Positions 1-7,668 of a stretch of DNA of 64,000 nucleotides are shown here, piece after piece; the first letter of the stretch is position 1, and the number at the start of each line of letters is the position of its first letter. Location of the stretch: positions 1 through 64,000 of the forward strand of contig NZ_JAJCVI010000004.1 of NCBI RefSeq assembly GCF_020567525.1, read 5' to 3'. The notes beneath the pieces were generated by a model that searched no databases, was not told where the DNA came from, and saw nothing but the letters and a program-made list of their open reading frames with translations. Position numbers and translations under genes: made by a program. The DNA is from Halorubellus salinus (lineage in GTDB: Archaea; Halobacteriota; Halobacteria; Halobacteriales; Natrialbaceae).

Positions 1-118
1 GGCGGCCAGAGCGGTGGGGTGACACCCGTACCCATCCCGAACACGGAAGTTAAGCCCATCTGCGTACCGGGGAGTACTGGAGTGCGCGAGCCTCTGGGAA
101 ACGCGGTTCGCTGCCTCG
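1..118 (+). rRNA. rrf: 5S ribosomal RNA (first few bases outside window)
   Basis: Archaeal 5S rRNA. Conserved blocks CCCGTACCCATCCCGAACAC (31-50) and GGAAGTTAAGCCCA (46-59), the loop E/helix IV block near 70-90 and the closing helix GGCGGC (1-6) with GCTGCC (110-115) are all visible. Only about three bases of the mature 5' end can be missing. It is followed by a terminator hairpin and tRNA-Cys, the usual end of a haloarchaeal rRNA operon. Confidence 0.95.
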
Positions 119-133
119 CATTCATATCTTGAA

Positions 134-173
134 GCCTGCCATCCCCTTTGGGGGTGGCGGGCTTTTCGTCTTT
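134..173 (+). terminator. rRNA operon terminator-like hairpin
   Basis: A strong GC stem (GCCTGCCATCCCC against GGGGTGGCGGGC, loop TTTG) is followed by a T-rich run (TTTTCGTCTTT). It lies 15 bases after 5S rRNA, so it is either the terminator or the processing/termination region of the rRNA transcript. The assignment rests on position and structure only. Confidence 0.6.
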
Positions 174-194
174 AATGGGGAGTGGTGATGCTGT

Positions 195-282
195 CCGTGG
201 ATTGTGTGTGTTTGTGTTCGCGGAGTGGCGACGCTGACCGTGGATTGTGCTGTGTGTTTGTGTTCGCGGAGTGGCGACGCTG
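195..282. repeat. imperfect direct repeat of about 42 bp (two copies)
   Basis: Two adjacent copies share CCGTGGATTGTG (195-206 and 238-249) and GTTCGCGGAGTGGCGACGCT (first copy ends at 235, second at 281), with a 3-base length difference between the halves. The gap 174-521 holds this repeat and no convincing gene. The open frames in it lack haloarchaeal protein character. Confidence 0.7.
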
Positions 283-521
283 TGCTGGGTTGTTCTTGGG
301 GTGGCGATGTTGTGGTGGGTTGTGTGTAGTCGGACGCGACGCCAGCTGCGAGCCACGCCCTCCCCAGCCGACACTGCTCGGCCGGGCTCGCGGTGCTCGC
401 CCGGGCCGAGCGGTGTCCCTCGCGTGTGTGTGCGCGACCCCGCTTCCCGGTGGTCGCGGGTCGCGCTCGCTCGCGCGCCGTGCTGATGGTTGGGGGTGGT
501 TTCGTGAGGGTGTTCCGCTAT

Positions 522-529
522 GCTTAAAT
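522..529 (+). promoter_or_regulatory. TATA box of tRNA-Cys
   Basis: GCTTAAATT lies 26-33 bases upstream of the first base of tRNA-Cys, the expected distance for an archaeal TATA element of a tRNA transcribed from its mature end. Its AT-richness stands out against the surrounding DNA. Confidence 0.6.
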
Positions 530-554
530 TCGGTGAGTCGGTAGGTGTAGATGC

Positions 555-631
555 GCCAAGGTGGCAGAGTCCGGCCGAACGCAGCGGCCTGCAGAGCCGC
601 ACCCCCGCCGGTTCAAATCCGGCCCTTGGCT
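555..631 (+). tRNA. tRNA-Cys (GCA)
   Basis: The acceptor stem GCCAAGG pairs with CCTTGGC (624-630) and the discriminator is T631. The anticodon arm GCGGC-CTGCAGA-GCCGC carries anticodon GCA. The T arm GCCGG-TTCAAAT-CCGGC is intact. It lies after the 5S rRNA gene, as is common in haloarchaeal rRNA operons. Confidence 0.95.
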
Positions 632-739
632 TCTTCGTGTGTTGGCTGGTGAGCGCGAGCTGTGTGGTTGGTGGTCGTGTGGTGGGTTCGTCGTGGTGAG
701 TTAGAAACCGTTATACCGAGTGCGTACTTCGCTTCGGTT

Positions 740-1594
740 ATGCAACGACGAGCAGCGGCGGCGTACATCGCGTTCTTCCTCGTGATCGCTGCCGGGTCGT
801 ACGCGTTCATTGCGACGGCGGACGCGCCTGCGATCACGATCAGTGGTGATGATGTCCGCGAGATCGAGGCGGGCGATACTGTCACTGTGGATGACCGGAC
901 GTATACGGTCGCTGAAGTGAAGGCTGAACAGCAGGAGGGTGGTGATCACGGTGGTGGTGGTGGCCTCAAGTACACTATCCGTTTCGAGTGGACGAACGAT
1001 TCTGCCCGGTATACGGAGTCGTGGGCGGCGAATTCGACTATCGAGTTCGAGAATCAGACGCGTCGCGTCCTGGTGGAGAACGGGACGGATCGCTTCGAGC
1101 TTCGGTGGGAGCCGACGGCGCAGTTCCGGCCGGCGTGGAGTGAAGGGGTTCTCTATATCGACAGTGAACCCGAGCAGGGTGGTCGCCAGGACGTTGCGGT
1201 GACGTCGTATATCGCGAACTCGTCGAACGAGTCGGTGCAGCCGGTGCGGTTCTCGGAGAGCGATTCGTTCGAGCGTGCTGGGAACCGGACGACGATCGCG
1301 AGCGTCTCGAATACGAGTGTCGTGCTGGAGTGGACTGCGCCGCGGACGAATTCGTTCTCGACGACGAACAATCAGAACCTCTCGTTGAACGAGCAGCCGT
1401 ACGTCGTTCACTTCAAGAACAACGACACTGTTCTGCTCGGTGAGGGGCAGGCTGCGCGTGAACAGCTCCGGGATTCGATCCGGATGAATGACCGGTTCCA
1501 CGACCGTATCAATGGTGTCTGGGGTGTGACGATCGGGAGTGGGAGTACGCTCGTGCTCCTCATCGCGCTGGCGTTCCTCCCGCGGAAGGAGTGA
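740..1594 (+). CDS. membrane-anchored surface protein, function unknown
   Basis: 284 aa from ATG at 740. An upstream extension to 662 lacks protein-like sequence. A hydrophobic segment at residues 5-25 could be a signal anchor. A second membrane segment near the C-terminus (about 263-280) is followed by RKE. The roughly 230-residue region between them is polar and holds many N-X-S/T sequons (for example NDS, NSS, NTS, NLS), as expected for a glycosylated protein facing outside. The topology suggests two membrane anchors around one external domain. I do not recognise the family. Its only neighbours are the tRNA-Cys upstream and the tRNA-Lys region downstream, so context gives no function. Confidence 0.75.
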   Translation: MQRRAAAAYIAFFLVIAAGSYAFIATADAPAITISGDDVREIEAGDTVTVDDRTYTVAEVKAEQQEGGDHGGGGGLKYTIRFEWTNDSARYTESWAANSTIEFENQTRRVLVENGTDRFELRWEPTAQFRPAWSEGVLYIDSEPEQGGRQDVAVTSYIANSSNESVQPVRFSESDSFERAGNRTTIASVSNTSVVLEWTAPRTNSFSTTNNQNLSLNEQPYVVHFKNNDTVLLGEGQAAREQLRDSIRMNDRFHDRINGVWGVTIGSGSTLVLLIALAFLPRKE

Positions 1595-1721
1595 CTCGGG
1601 GTTCGTTCCCCGTCGATGGTTGCTCGCGGTCTTCTCGGTCGATTGTCGATGGTCGTTCGCTGCTGCTGTGACTCGCAGCGGTCGGACTACGGCGACCGCC
1701 CCGCTGCTCGTCACGTTCGTT

Positions 1722-1753
1722 CCTCGCGGAAGCGGGCCGGGAGGGACTTGAAC
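1722..1753. repeat. copy 1 of tRNA-Lys 3'-end remnant
   Basis: Positions 1731-1753 match the 3' end of the minus-strand tRNA-Lys (plus-strand 2016-2038) over 23 bases. The 32-base unit 1722-1753 also recurs at 1890-1921 with one mismatch. The rest of the tRNA is absent, so this is a tRNA tail without a body. Confidence 0.85.
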
Positions 1754-1889
1754 TGAAGCGAGACGGTCGCCCTCGCTTCGCTCGGGCGCTGCGACTCGCA
1801 GGGTTCAAGTCTCGGTGGCGGCTCCGCTCGTCACGTTCGTTTCCCGAAGCGCGAACGCTTCGACGTCCCGCTCACGACGCTCGCGGGAC

Positions 1890-1922
1890 CCTCGCGGAAG
1901 TGGGCCGGGAGGGACTTGAACC
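1890..1922. repeat. copy 2 of tRNA-Lys 3'-end remnant
   Basis: Positions 1902-1922 match tRNA-Lys 2019-2039 exactly over 21 bases, and the CCTCGCGGAAG upstream of it matches that of copy 1. Spacing is 168 bp from copy 1 and 117 bp to the intact tRNA. The gap 1595-2017 holds these remnants and short inverted repeats (for example around 1845-1865) but no gene. Confidence 0.85.
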
Positions 1923-2017
1923 ACGGTCACTTTGCTCGCTCCGCTCGCTTCGCTCCCTGATTCAAGTCCTCCCGCGTCCGAGTCGCGCTGCTCACCGTCG
2001 TTCGCAGCGCGACGTAG

Positions 2018-2091
<74 letters not shown>

Positions 2092-2115
2092 TCGTTCCTG
2101 ATTTTCGGACCCGTG

Positions 2116-2122
2116 TATTTAA
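2116..2122 (-). promoter_or_regulatory. TATA box of tRNA-Lys
   Basis: On the minus strand CTTAAATACA lies 25-31 bases upstream of the tRNA 5' end, the standard archaeal distance. It sits in the 85-bp gap before the divergent M20 gene. Confidence 0.6.
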
Positions 2123-2176
2123 GGGTTGTCGATACAGGGGAGAACGCTTAGGGCGGTGCTGGGTGAGCGTTCGTGC

Positions 2177-3439
2177 ATGGATGGTTTCGAGGTGACGGAG
2201 GCGGGCGAGGTGCGGTCGATGCTTTCGTCGTTCGTGGAGTACGCGTCGACGCCCGGTGAGGAGGCGGCGGTCGTTGCGTGGTTCGAGCGATGCCTCGACG
2301 ACTGGGGGTTCGAGACGGTGACGTGGGACGCTGATGCGACTGTGCTTGCGGGACATCCGTCGTTCCCGGACGACCCGACGGAGATCGACGTCGATGGTCG
2401 GCCGAGTGTCGCTGGTGTCCTCGAGGTCGGGGACCCCGAGGTGGGGCGGACGCTCGTATTGAACGGGCACGTGGACGTCGTTCCTGCAGGGGAGGGGTCG
2501 TGGTCGAGTCCGCCGTTCGAGGCGACGTGGTCGGATGGGGCGGTGACGGCGCGTGGCGCGGCCGACATGAAGGGCGGGTTGGTCGCGGCGGCGTTCGCTG
2601 CGCGCGCGGCCGTGACGCGAGTTCGTGACCGTGGACTCGATGGTCGTGTCGTCGTCGAGGGGGTTGCGGGCGAGGAGGAGGGTGGTATCGGGGCGGGGAT
2701 GGCGGCGCTGGAGTCGCCGTACGAGTTCGAGCGGGATGCGTGCATCGTCGCGGAGCCGACGGAGTTGGCGTGCGTGACTGCGGTCGAGGGGAGTCTGATG
2801 GGTGAGATCACGTTGGAGGGGCGGAGTGCGCATGCGGCGACGCGGTGGCGGGGGGAGAGCGTCCTCGATCACTTCGAGCGCGTTCGCGAGGGGCTGCGGG
2901 CGTTCGAGCGCGAGCGCGACGACGCGGTGACCGATCCGCGGTACGAGCGGTTCCCGATCAAGTGGCCGGTGAACGTCGGGACGGTGCGTGCGGGCGAGTG
3001 GGCGTCGTCGGTGCCGGCGGCGTTGTCGGCGGGCGTCAGGGTCGGCGTTGCACCCGGTGAGACGGTCGCTGGCGTCGAGGAGGCGCTCCGCGAGCGGCTG
3101 CGGCTGGTCGCGGACGCGGATGCGTGGACGCGCGAGCATCCGCCGGCGTTCGAGCGTGACGGTATCCAGTTCGAGGCGGCGGCGGTCGATGCGGACGAAC
3201 CCGTGGTCGATGCGCTCCGTGGGGCGATGCGCACTGCGGGGTTGGACGACGAGCCGCGCGGGGCGACGTACGGTGCGGATTCTCGACATTACGTCGCGGC
3301 GGGGATTCCGACGGTGTTGTTCGGGCCGGGGAGTATCGACCAGGCGCACTTCCCGGACGAGACGATCTCGCTCTCGGAGGTCCGTGCGGCAGCGGACGTG
3401 CTCGCGGACGCGACGGTCGAGTTCCTCGCGAACGAGTAG
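2177..3439 (+). CDS. M20 family metallopeptidase/deacylase (ArgE/DapE type)
   Basis: 420 aa from ATG at 2177. The in-frame extension to 2126 overlaps the tRNA promoter region and is unlikely. M20 hallmarks are in order: NGHVDVVPAGEG (about residue 95-105, first zinc ligand and Asp), GAADMKGG (about 130, bridging Asp), AGEEEGG (about 167, catalytic Glu pair), and a C-terminal His in FGPGSIDQAHFPDE. The central dimerisation insert lies at about 200-310. The family hydrolyses amide bonds of acylated amino acids (acetylornithine deacetylase, succinyl-diaminopimelate desuccinylase, aminoacylase). The substrate cannot be told from sequence, and no arginine or lysine genes are adjacent, so a general salvage or acyl-amino-acid role is possible. 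Cytosolic. Confidence 0.85.
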   Translation: MDGFEVTEAGEVRSMLSSFVEYASTPGEEAAVVAWFERCLDDWGFETVTWDADATVLAGHPSFPDDPTEIDVDGRPSVAGVLEVGDPEVGRTLVLNGHVDVVPAGEGSWSSPPFEATWSDGAVTARGAADMKGGLVAAAFAARAAVTRVRDRGLDGRVVVEGVAGEEEGGIGAGMAALESPYEFERDACIVAEPTELACVTAVEGSLMGEITLEGRSAHAATRWRGESVLDHFERVREGLRAFERERDDAVTDPRYERFPIKWPVNVGTVRAGEWASSVPAALSAGVRVGVAPGETVAGVEEALRERLRLVADADAWTREHPPAFERDGIQFEAAAVDADEPVVDALRGAMRTAGLDDEPRGATYGADSRHYVAAGIPTVLFGPGSIDQAHFPDETISLSEVRAAADVLADATVEFLANE

Positions 3440-3441
3440 GG

Positions 3442-4128
3442 TCAGCGGCGGGCGTCGGTCTCGTAGCGGTCGGGTGCGTACGCGGCGAGTGCGTCGGCGA
3501 GGACGCTACCGGGGGGTCGGCTTTCGAGTGCGGCTTGCCGGCGGAGTTCGCAGTAGGCTGCTGGTGGGATGGTGACGTCGAGGTGTCCGGGCGTGACGCC
3601 GTGTGCGCGGAGGGCGTCCTCGATGGGGGTGTCGTCGTCGACGCTGCTGGCGATGGTGCGGACGTCGCGCACGGTGAGGTCGGCGTCGAGGATCGCCCAG
3701 GCGAGGTGGAAGCGTGCTTCGCCGGCGAGGCGGGCGACGTGTTTCGCGGCGGTCGGCGCGATGTCGCCGCGCGCGACGTGCAGGCGGACCGAGCGCGGGA
3801 GGTCGTGGACGCGCGCCCATTTCCGGATGAAGGAGACGCTGGCGGCGCCGTCGGTGCGTTCGGCGGCGATCTTGTACGAGCCGACGCCGCGGACGAGTGC
3901 GGCGCAGGCGGCGGCGCCGCGGAGGACGTAGACGTGGTCGTCGTCGCCGACGCTGCTCGTCGCGAACCGGGCGACGGTTTCGGCGGCGAGCGCGACGCTC
4001 TCGGGGTCGTCGGGGTCGAACTGGACGGCTTCCTCGGGGGTCTGCCCCGTGACGTCGGGGTCGCCGCGGATGACGGGCTTCCCGACTGGTGATTGGCGGT
4101 CGGCGCGGGGAGCGTCCTCGTCTGGCAT
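3442..4128 (-). CDS. haloarchaeal conserved protein (DUF7119-like) with ParB-type HTH look
   Basis: 228 aa. The block SPVGKPVIRGDP near the N-terminus and RGAAACAALVRGVGSYK (about residues 70-86) recall a Halobacteria-only family I know as DUF7119 (not checked). The segment GDIAPTAAKHVARL (about 127-140) followed by LDADLTVRDVRTIAS resembles the helix-turn-helix spacing of ParB/KorB proteins (G-x-I-x-x-x-x-A-x-x-x-A). A DNA-binding role is therefore plausible but unproven. It converges on the M20 gene with 2 bases between stops. No signal peptide or membrane segment. Confidence 0.8.
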   Translation of the reverse strand: MPDEDAPRADRQSPVGKPVIRGDPDVTGQTPEEAVQFDPDDPESVALAAETVARFATSSVGDDDHVYVLRGAAACAALVRGVGSYKIAAERTDGAASVSFIRKWARVHDLPRSVRLHVARGDIAPTAAKHVARLAGEARFHLAWAILDADLTVRDVRTIASSVDDDTPIEDALRAHGVTPGHLDVTIPPAAYCELRRQAALESRPPGSVLADALAAYAPDRYETDARR

Positions 4129-4168
4129 CGACCTGTGGTTGGGGGCGTGGCGAGAAAAGTCGTGGGTG

Positions 4169-4393
4169 CTAGTCGTCGCGCGTCTCTGAGAGGTGCTCCC
4201 AGATCTCGGTGCAGCCGGCGCCGGGCTCGACGTCGCGGAGGTGTGCGTCGTCGCGGTCGCCGTCGTGGTCGTCGCTGGTGGCTGGGCCGTCTTCGACGGA
4301 CTCCGGTTCTGCTTCGACGGACTCGCGTTCCGGGTCGGTGGGTTCGGATTCTGTGTCGGTGGGTTCGGTGGGTTCGGGTTCGGCCATCGTCAT
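4169..4393 (-). CDS. small acidic protein, function unknown
   Basis: 74 aa starting MTMAEPEPTEPTD. The upstream in-frame extension is Arg/His-rich and clearly noncoding in this frame. The first 45 residues are a Pro/Glu/Asp/Ser/Thr-rich disordered tail. The last 20 form a conserved-looking end with GCTEIWEHLSE. Disorder plus a short aromatic C-terminal motif suggests a binding adaptor, but nothing can be assigned. ATG at 4393 overlaps the TGA of the small frame upstream (ATGA), suggesting translational coupling. An alternative start is ATG at 4387. Confidence 0.6.
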   Translation of the reverse strand: MTMAEPEPTEPTDTESEPTDPERESVEAEPESVEDGPATSDDHDGDRDDAHLRDVEPGAGCTEIWEHLSETRDD

Positions 4394-4524
4394 GTGTCCT
4401 CGTCGTGGAGTTCGGGTGCGACGTCTGCGGGCGCTGTGACGCTGGTGGGTCTCGTGGTCGCGTGGTGGGGGTGGTGCTGGTGGTCGTCGGGTGGATCGTC
4501 GGCCGGCGTGTCGGTGGGGGTCAT
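4390..4524 (-). CDS. possible small coupled ORF (44 aa)
   Basis: 44 aa beginning MTPTDTPADDPPDDHQ, rich in Asp, Pro, His and Thr, ending four bases into the next gene through an ATGA overlap. Acidic composition and the overlap favour a real small gene, but low complexity and the lack of a recognisable family keep confidence low. The frame may be read from an even later start. Confidence 0.35.
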   Translation of the reverse strand: MTPTDTPADDPPDDHQHHPHHATTRPTSVTAPADVAPELHDEDT

Positions 4525-4741
4525 CGGGTCGTCGTATGTGGTGGGTGTGGTTAAACGAGTTCGTGGCGTCACTCGTCACCGGGGCTCCCGGGTACCGGAC
4601 GATGTTCCCGGTATCTCGGTCGGTCGAGGTGGTGGCTAATCGCGTGCCGTGAGCGGGTTCGTGGTGGTTCGTGGTGTCGTGGACGGCACGGAGGTTTGCG
4701 GGCCCCGACGAGACCTAATGCGCGCGGTGTCGAGGGTGGGT

Positions 4742-5056
4742 ATGCCGACTGAATTGCGCGTGCTCGACGATGGTGCGTGGGTGTCCGTCGATAACGAGCG
4801 GCGGGTGCCGACGAGCGACGTCTGGCGGTTCGCGGCGACGGATTTCTGTGCGTGTGCGACCGCGTTCGTGCTCCTGGAGGCGTTCACGGACGTGGGCGTC
4901 CAGGGCTGCGAGGTGACGGTCGACGGCGTGGGTCGGTGCGTGGATTGCGGCGAGAAGCACGCGTTCTCGGGGCTGGGTGTCGGCCGGGTACTCGAGGGCT
5001 CGTTCCGGCCGTATCCGCCGGATGGGGTGCGTGCGGGGAGCGAACCGACGGTCTGA
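4742..5056 (+). CDS. small Cys-containing protein, function unknown
   Basis: 104 aa from ATG at 4742. The frame stays open upstream to 4649 but that part is not protein-like. It contains DFCACATAF (about residue 40) and VGRCVDCGEKHAF (about 65-77). The CxxC with nearby Cys and His suggests a structural metal site or redox pair. No signal peptide. It stands alone between a convergent small gene and the siroheme reductase. Family not recognised. Confidence 0.6.
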   Translation: MPTELRVLDDGAWVSVDNERRVPTSDVWRFAATDFCACATAFVLLEAFTDVGVQGCEVTVDGVGRCVDCGEKHAFSGLGVGRVLEGSFRPYPPDGVRAGSEPTV

Positions 5057-5186
5057 GTCAGGTGAGGTCGACGGGCTGTGTCGAGCCGGGTCGGCGTGTG
5101 CAAGTTTCTCCGCTTTTGGGGAGTACCGGGGAGGTATGACGAGACGATTGCGGGTATGACCCCGTGACGCGTGGCTTCGGGTACGA

Positions 5187-6980
5187 ATGGCGACGGACGT
5201 CGAGGAGTGGAAGGCCGAGGTGTACGGGACGGACATCCGCGAGCACGTCGAGCGCTTCGCCGAGGAGGGCTGGGCGTCGATCCCGGACGAGGAGCGCGAC
5301 GCGTGGTTCGAGCGGTTCAAGTGGTACGGGTTGTACCACCAGCGCGCGGGCCAAGAGTCGTACTTCATGATGCGCATCGGGACGCCCGGTGGCGTGCTCG
5401 AACCCGGCCAGCTCCGGGTCGTCGGCGAGGTCGCGAAGGAGTACGCGACCGGTCCCGTGTCGAACCCCGAGTTCGGGGACGCGTGGGCGGACTTCACGAC
5501 CCGGCAGAGCATCCAGTTGCACTGGATCAAGGTCGAGGACATCGTCGACGTCTGGGACGAACTCGAGAGCGCGGGCCTGTCGACCGTACAGGCGTGCGGT
5601 GATTCCTGGCGGAACATCGTGTCGTGTCCGGTCGCGGGGAAGGACGCCAACGAGCACGTCGACGCCCTGGCGACGGTGCACGAGTTCCAGCGGGAGTTCA
5701 AGGAGAACGACCGCTACAGGAACATGCCCCGGAAGTGGAAGGTCGCGGTGACGGGGTGCCGTGAGGGCTGCGGGCAGGGCGACATCAACGACCTGGCGTT
5801 CGAGCCGGCGTCGAAGGACGGCGTCGACGGGTACAACGTCCGCGTCGGCGGTGGGTTGGCGCGCAACGAGCCGCGGCTAGCGCGGGACATCGACGTGTTC
5901 GTGCCCCACGAGCGGGCGGCGGCGGTCGCGGACGGGATGTCGGCGCTCTTCGAGGAGTACGGGAACCGCGAGGATCGGTACTCGGCGCGCATCAAGTTCC
6001 TCGTCGACGAGTGGGGCGCGGAGAAGGTCCGCCGGGTCCTCGAGGAGGAGTTCGTGGACTTCGAACTCCAGTCGGCGGGCGAGGGCTTCCGGGAGTCGTA
6101 CAGTTACAACGCGGGTCGGGACGGCGACGGGCACGACGACCACGTGGGCGTGCACTCGCAGGCGGACGGGACGAACTACGTCGGGTTGAACGTCCTCGTC
6201 GGGCGGATGGGCGTGGACGATGTCCTCGAGCTCGCGGACCTCGCGGACGAGTACGGGAGCGGCGAGGTGAGGCTCACGCAACGCCAGAACGTCGTCGTCA
6301 CCGACGTCCCGGACGAGGACCTCGACGACCTCCTCGCTGCGGACCTGCTCGACGACTACGAGCCCGACCCGAGTCCGTTCATGCGTGGCTCCATCGCCTG
6401 TACTGGGACCGAGTTCTGTTCGCTCTCGATCGTGGAGACGAAGAACCGGATGGTCCGGTACGCGCGCCACCTCCGCGATACCGTCTCCCTCCCCGACGAG
6501 GTCGAGGACTTCCACGTCCACCTCTCGGGGTGTACGGCATCCTGTGCGCAACCGCAGATCGCGGACGTCTCCCTCAGGGGGATGAAGACGCGGAAGGACG
6601 GCGAGCCGGTGGAGGCGTTCGACCTCGGGCTCGGCGGTGGGCTCGGTGAGAACCCGCGGTTCGCGGACTGGGTCGGCGAGCGCATCCCGGCGGACGAGGT
6701 CCCGGGCGCCATCGCGAACCTCGTCGAGACGTACGAGCGAGAACGCGAGGGCGCGGAGACGTTCAGGGACTTCGTCGAGCGCCACGACGAGAGCGACCTG
6801 GAGGACCTCGTCGAGCCCGAGGAGACGAGCTACGAGGACCCGATGATGCACAACACGAAGCGCACGTGGTACCCGTACGCCGAGGACGACGACATGGCGG
6901 CGTCGCCCGCGCCGACGGACGGCGACGGCGTCCCGCTGGACGCGGCGACCGGGGACGACTCGGCGCCCGCGGACGACTGA
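5187..6980 (+). CDS. ferredoxin-dependent nitrite/sulfite reductase (siroheme, 4Fe-4S)
   Basis: 597 aa. Two ferrodoxin-like/siroheme half-repeats: VTGCREGCGQGDINDLAF (about residues 187-205) and the C-terminal half with cluster ligands CTGTEFC (about C404, C410) and HLSGCTASC (about C448, C452). These four cysteines bind the 4Fe-4S cluster and bridge to siroheme. The enzyme does a six-electron reduction of nitrite to ammonia or sulfite to sulfide with ferredoxin as donor, in the cytosol. No nitrate transporter or nitrate reductase is nearby, so assimilatory sulfite reduction is at least as likely as nitrite. A roughly 50-residue acidic tail follows the catalytic domain. ATG at 5187 is the first good start. 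A DUF6360-like gene follows after 37 bases. Confidence 0.9.
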   Translation: MATDVEEWKAEVYGTDIREHVERFAEEGWASIPDEERDAWFERFKWYGLYHQRAGQESYFMMRIGTPGGVLEPGQLRVVGEVAKEYATGPVSNPEFGDAWADFTTRQSIQLHWIKVEDIVDVWDELESAGLSTVQACGDSWRNIVSCPVAGKDANEHVDALATVHEFQREFKENDRYRNMPRKWKVAVTGCREGCGQGDINDLAFEPASKDGVDGYNVRVGGGLARNEPRLARDIDVFVPHERAAAVADGMSALFEEYGNREDRYSARIKFLVDEWGAEKVRRVLEEEFVDFELQSAGEGFRESYSYNAGRDGDGHDDHVGVHSQADGTNYVGLNVLVGRMGVDDVLELADLADEYGSGEVRLTQRQNVVVTDVPDEDLDDLLAADLLDDYEPDPSPFMRGSIACTGTEFCSLSIVETKNRMVRYARHLRDTVSLPDEVEDFHVHLSGCTASCAQPQIADVSLRGMKTRKDGEPVEAFDLGLGGGLGENPRFADWVGERIPADEVPGAIANLVETYEREREGAETFRDFVERHDESDLEDLVEPEETSYEDPMMHNTKRTWYPYAEDDDMAASPAPTDGDGVPLDAATGDDSAPADD

Positions 6981-7017
6981 TGACGGGAGCGACGCCGACG
7001 TTCGCGGGGGTGCGGTG

Positions 7018-7311
7018 ATGGTCGGACGACTGATGAAGGTGAACGCGTACACGACGCTCGACCTCGTCGACTGTCGGGTCCGCACCGCCGACGACGAGGC
7101 CGCAGGGCTCGGCGTGGCGAACGCGACGAGTGCGCGCGAGAACCCCGAGCACGTCCGGCTCCGGTTCGAGGCGGACGGGCAGCCGGAGGGCGTGGCGGCG
7201 CACGTCGACGAGCTCGAACTCGACCCCGAGCAGGCGCGCGCGCTCGCTGCCGACCTGGAGTCCCACGCGGCGAAGGTCGAGGCTGCTCGGAGCGGCGAGC
7301 ACGGCGACTGA
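7018..7311 (+). CDS. DUF6360 family protein
   Basis: 97 aa. The N-terminal RLMKVNAYTTLDLVD and the ending with ELDPEQARALAADLESHA match a Halobacteria-specific family I recall as DUF6360. Two starts are possible, GTG at 7015 or ATG at 7018. The latter gives the family-typical MxxRLMKVNAY. It follows the siroheme reductase by 37 bases on the same strand and is probably cotranscribed, which suggests an accessory role in that pathway. Function unknown. Confidence 0.8.
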   Translation: MVGRLMKVNAYTTLDLVDCRVRTADDEAAGLGVANATSARENPEHVRLRFEADGQPEGVAAHVDELELDPEQARALAADLESHAAKVEAARSGEHGD

Positions 7312-7334
7312 GTGGGCGTCGTCGACGAGTGCGT

Positions 7335-7568
7335 TCAGTCGCCGTGGACGAGGTCGGTGACGTCGTCGGAGAACTGTGGGCGGAGCGTGAGTCGGGCGTC
7401 ACAGCGCGGGCAGTGGACGGCGACGCCGTAGCTCCGCTGGCGTTCGGTCCAGTCGCCGTCGACGGGCGCGGTCCGGTCGCAGTCGGGACAGAAGAGCGTC
7501 GCTTTCGGTGGCGTCGCTGGAGGCGGGTCGTCGCTATCGCGTCGCTGGAGGAGGTCTCGGGCGGTCAT
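7335..7568 (-). CDS. small zinc-ribbon protein
   Basis: 77 aa from ATG at 7568. An in-frame extension to 7640 contains several Met but no conserved character. Two CPxC knuckles, FCPDCDR (about residue 27) and VHCPRCDAR (about 51), separated by about 22 residues, make a treble-clef or ribbon zinc site. Such haloarchaeal proteins are usually uncharacterised and may bind nucleic acid or act as adaptors. Convergent with the DUF6360-like gene. Confidence 0.7.
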   Translation of the reverse strand: MTARDLLQRRDSDDPPPATPPKATLFCPDCDRTAPVDGDWTERQRSYGVAVHCPRCDARLTLRPQFSDDVTDLVHGD

Positions 7569-7668
7569 GGCTGTGGCTAGTGGCTGGAGAAGCATAAGTT
7601 CCCTCTGAGCGTGTTTCACCATGGCAAGCGTCGCGCTCACGTGGCTGGAACTCGGGGTTCTCGAGCGG

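Noticed and set aside
6980-7018. 12-codon frame between siroheme reductase and the DUF6360-like gene
   Set aside because: Although it overlaps the TGA of the reductase, it is too short to support; more likely spacer.
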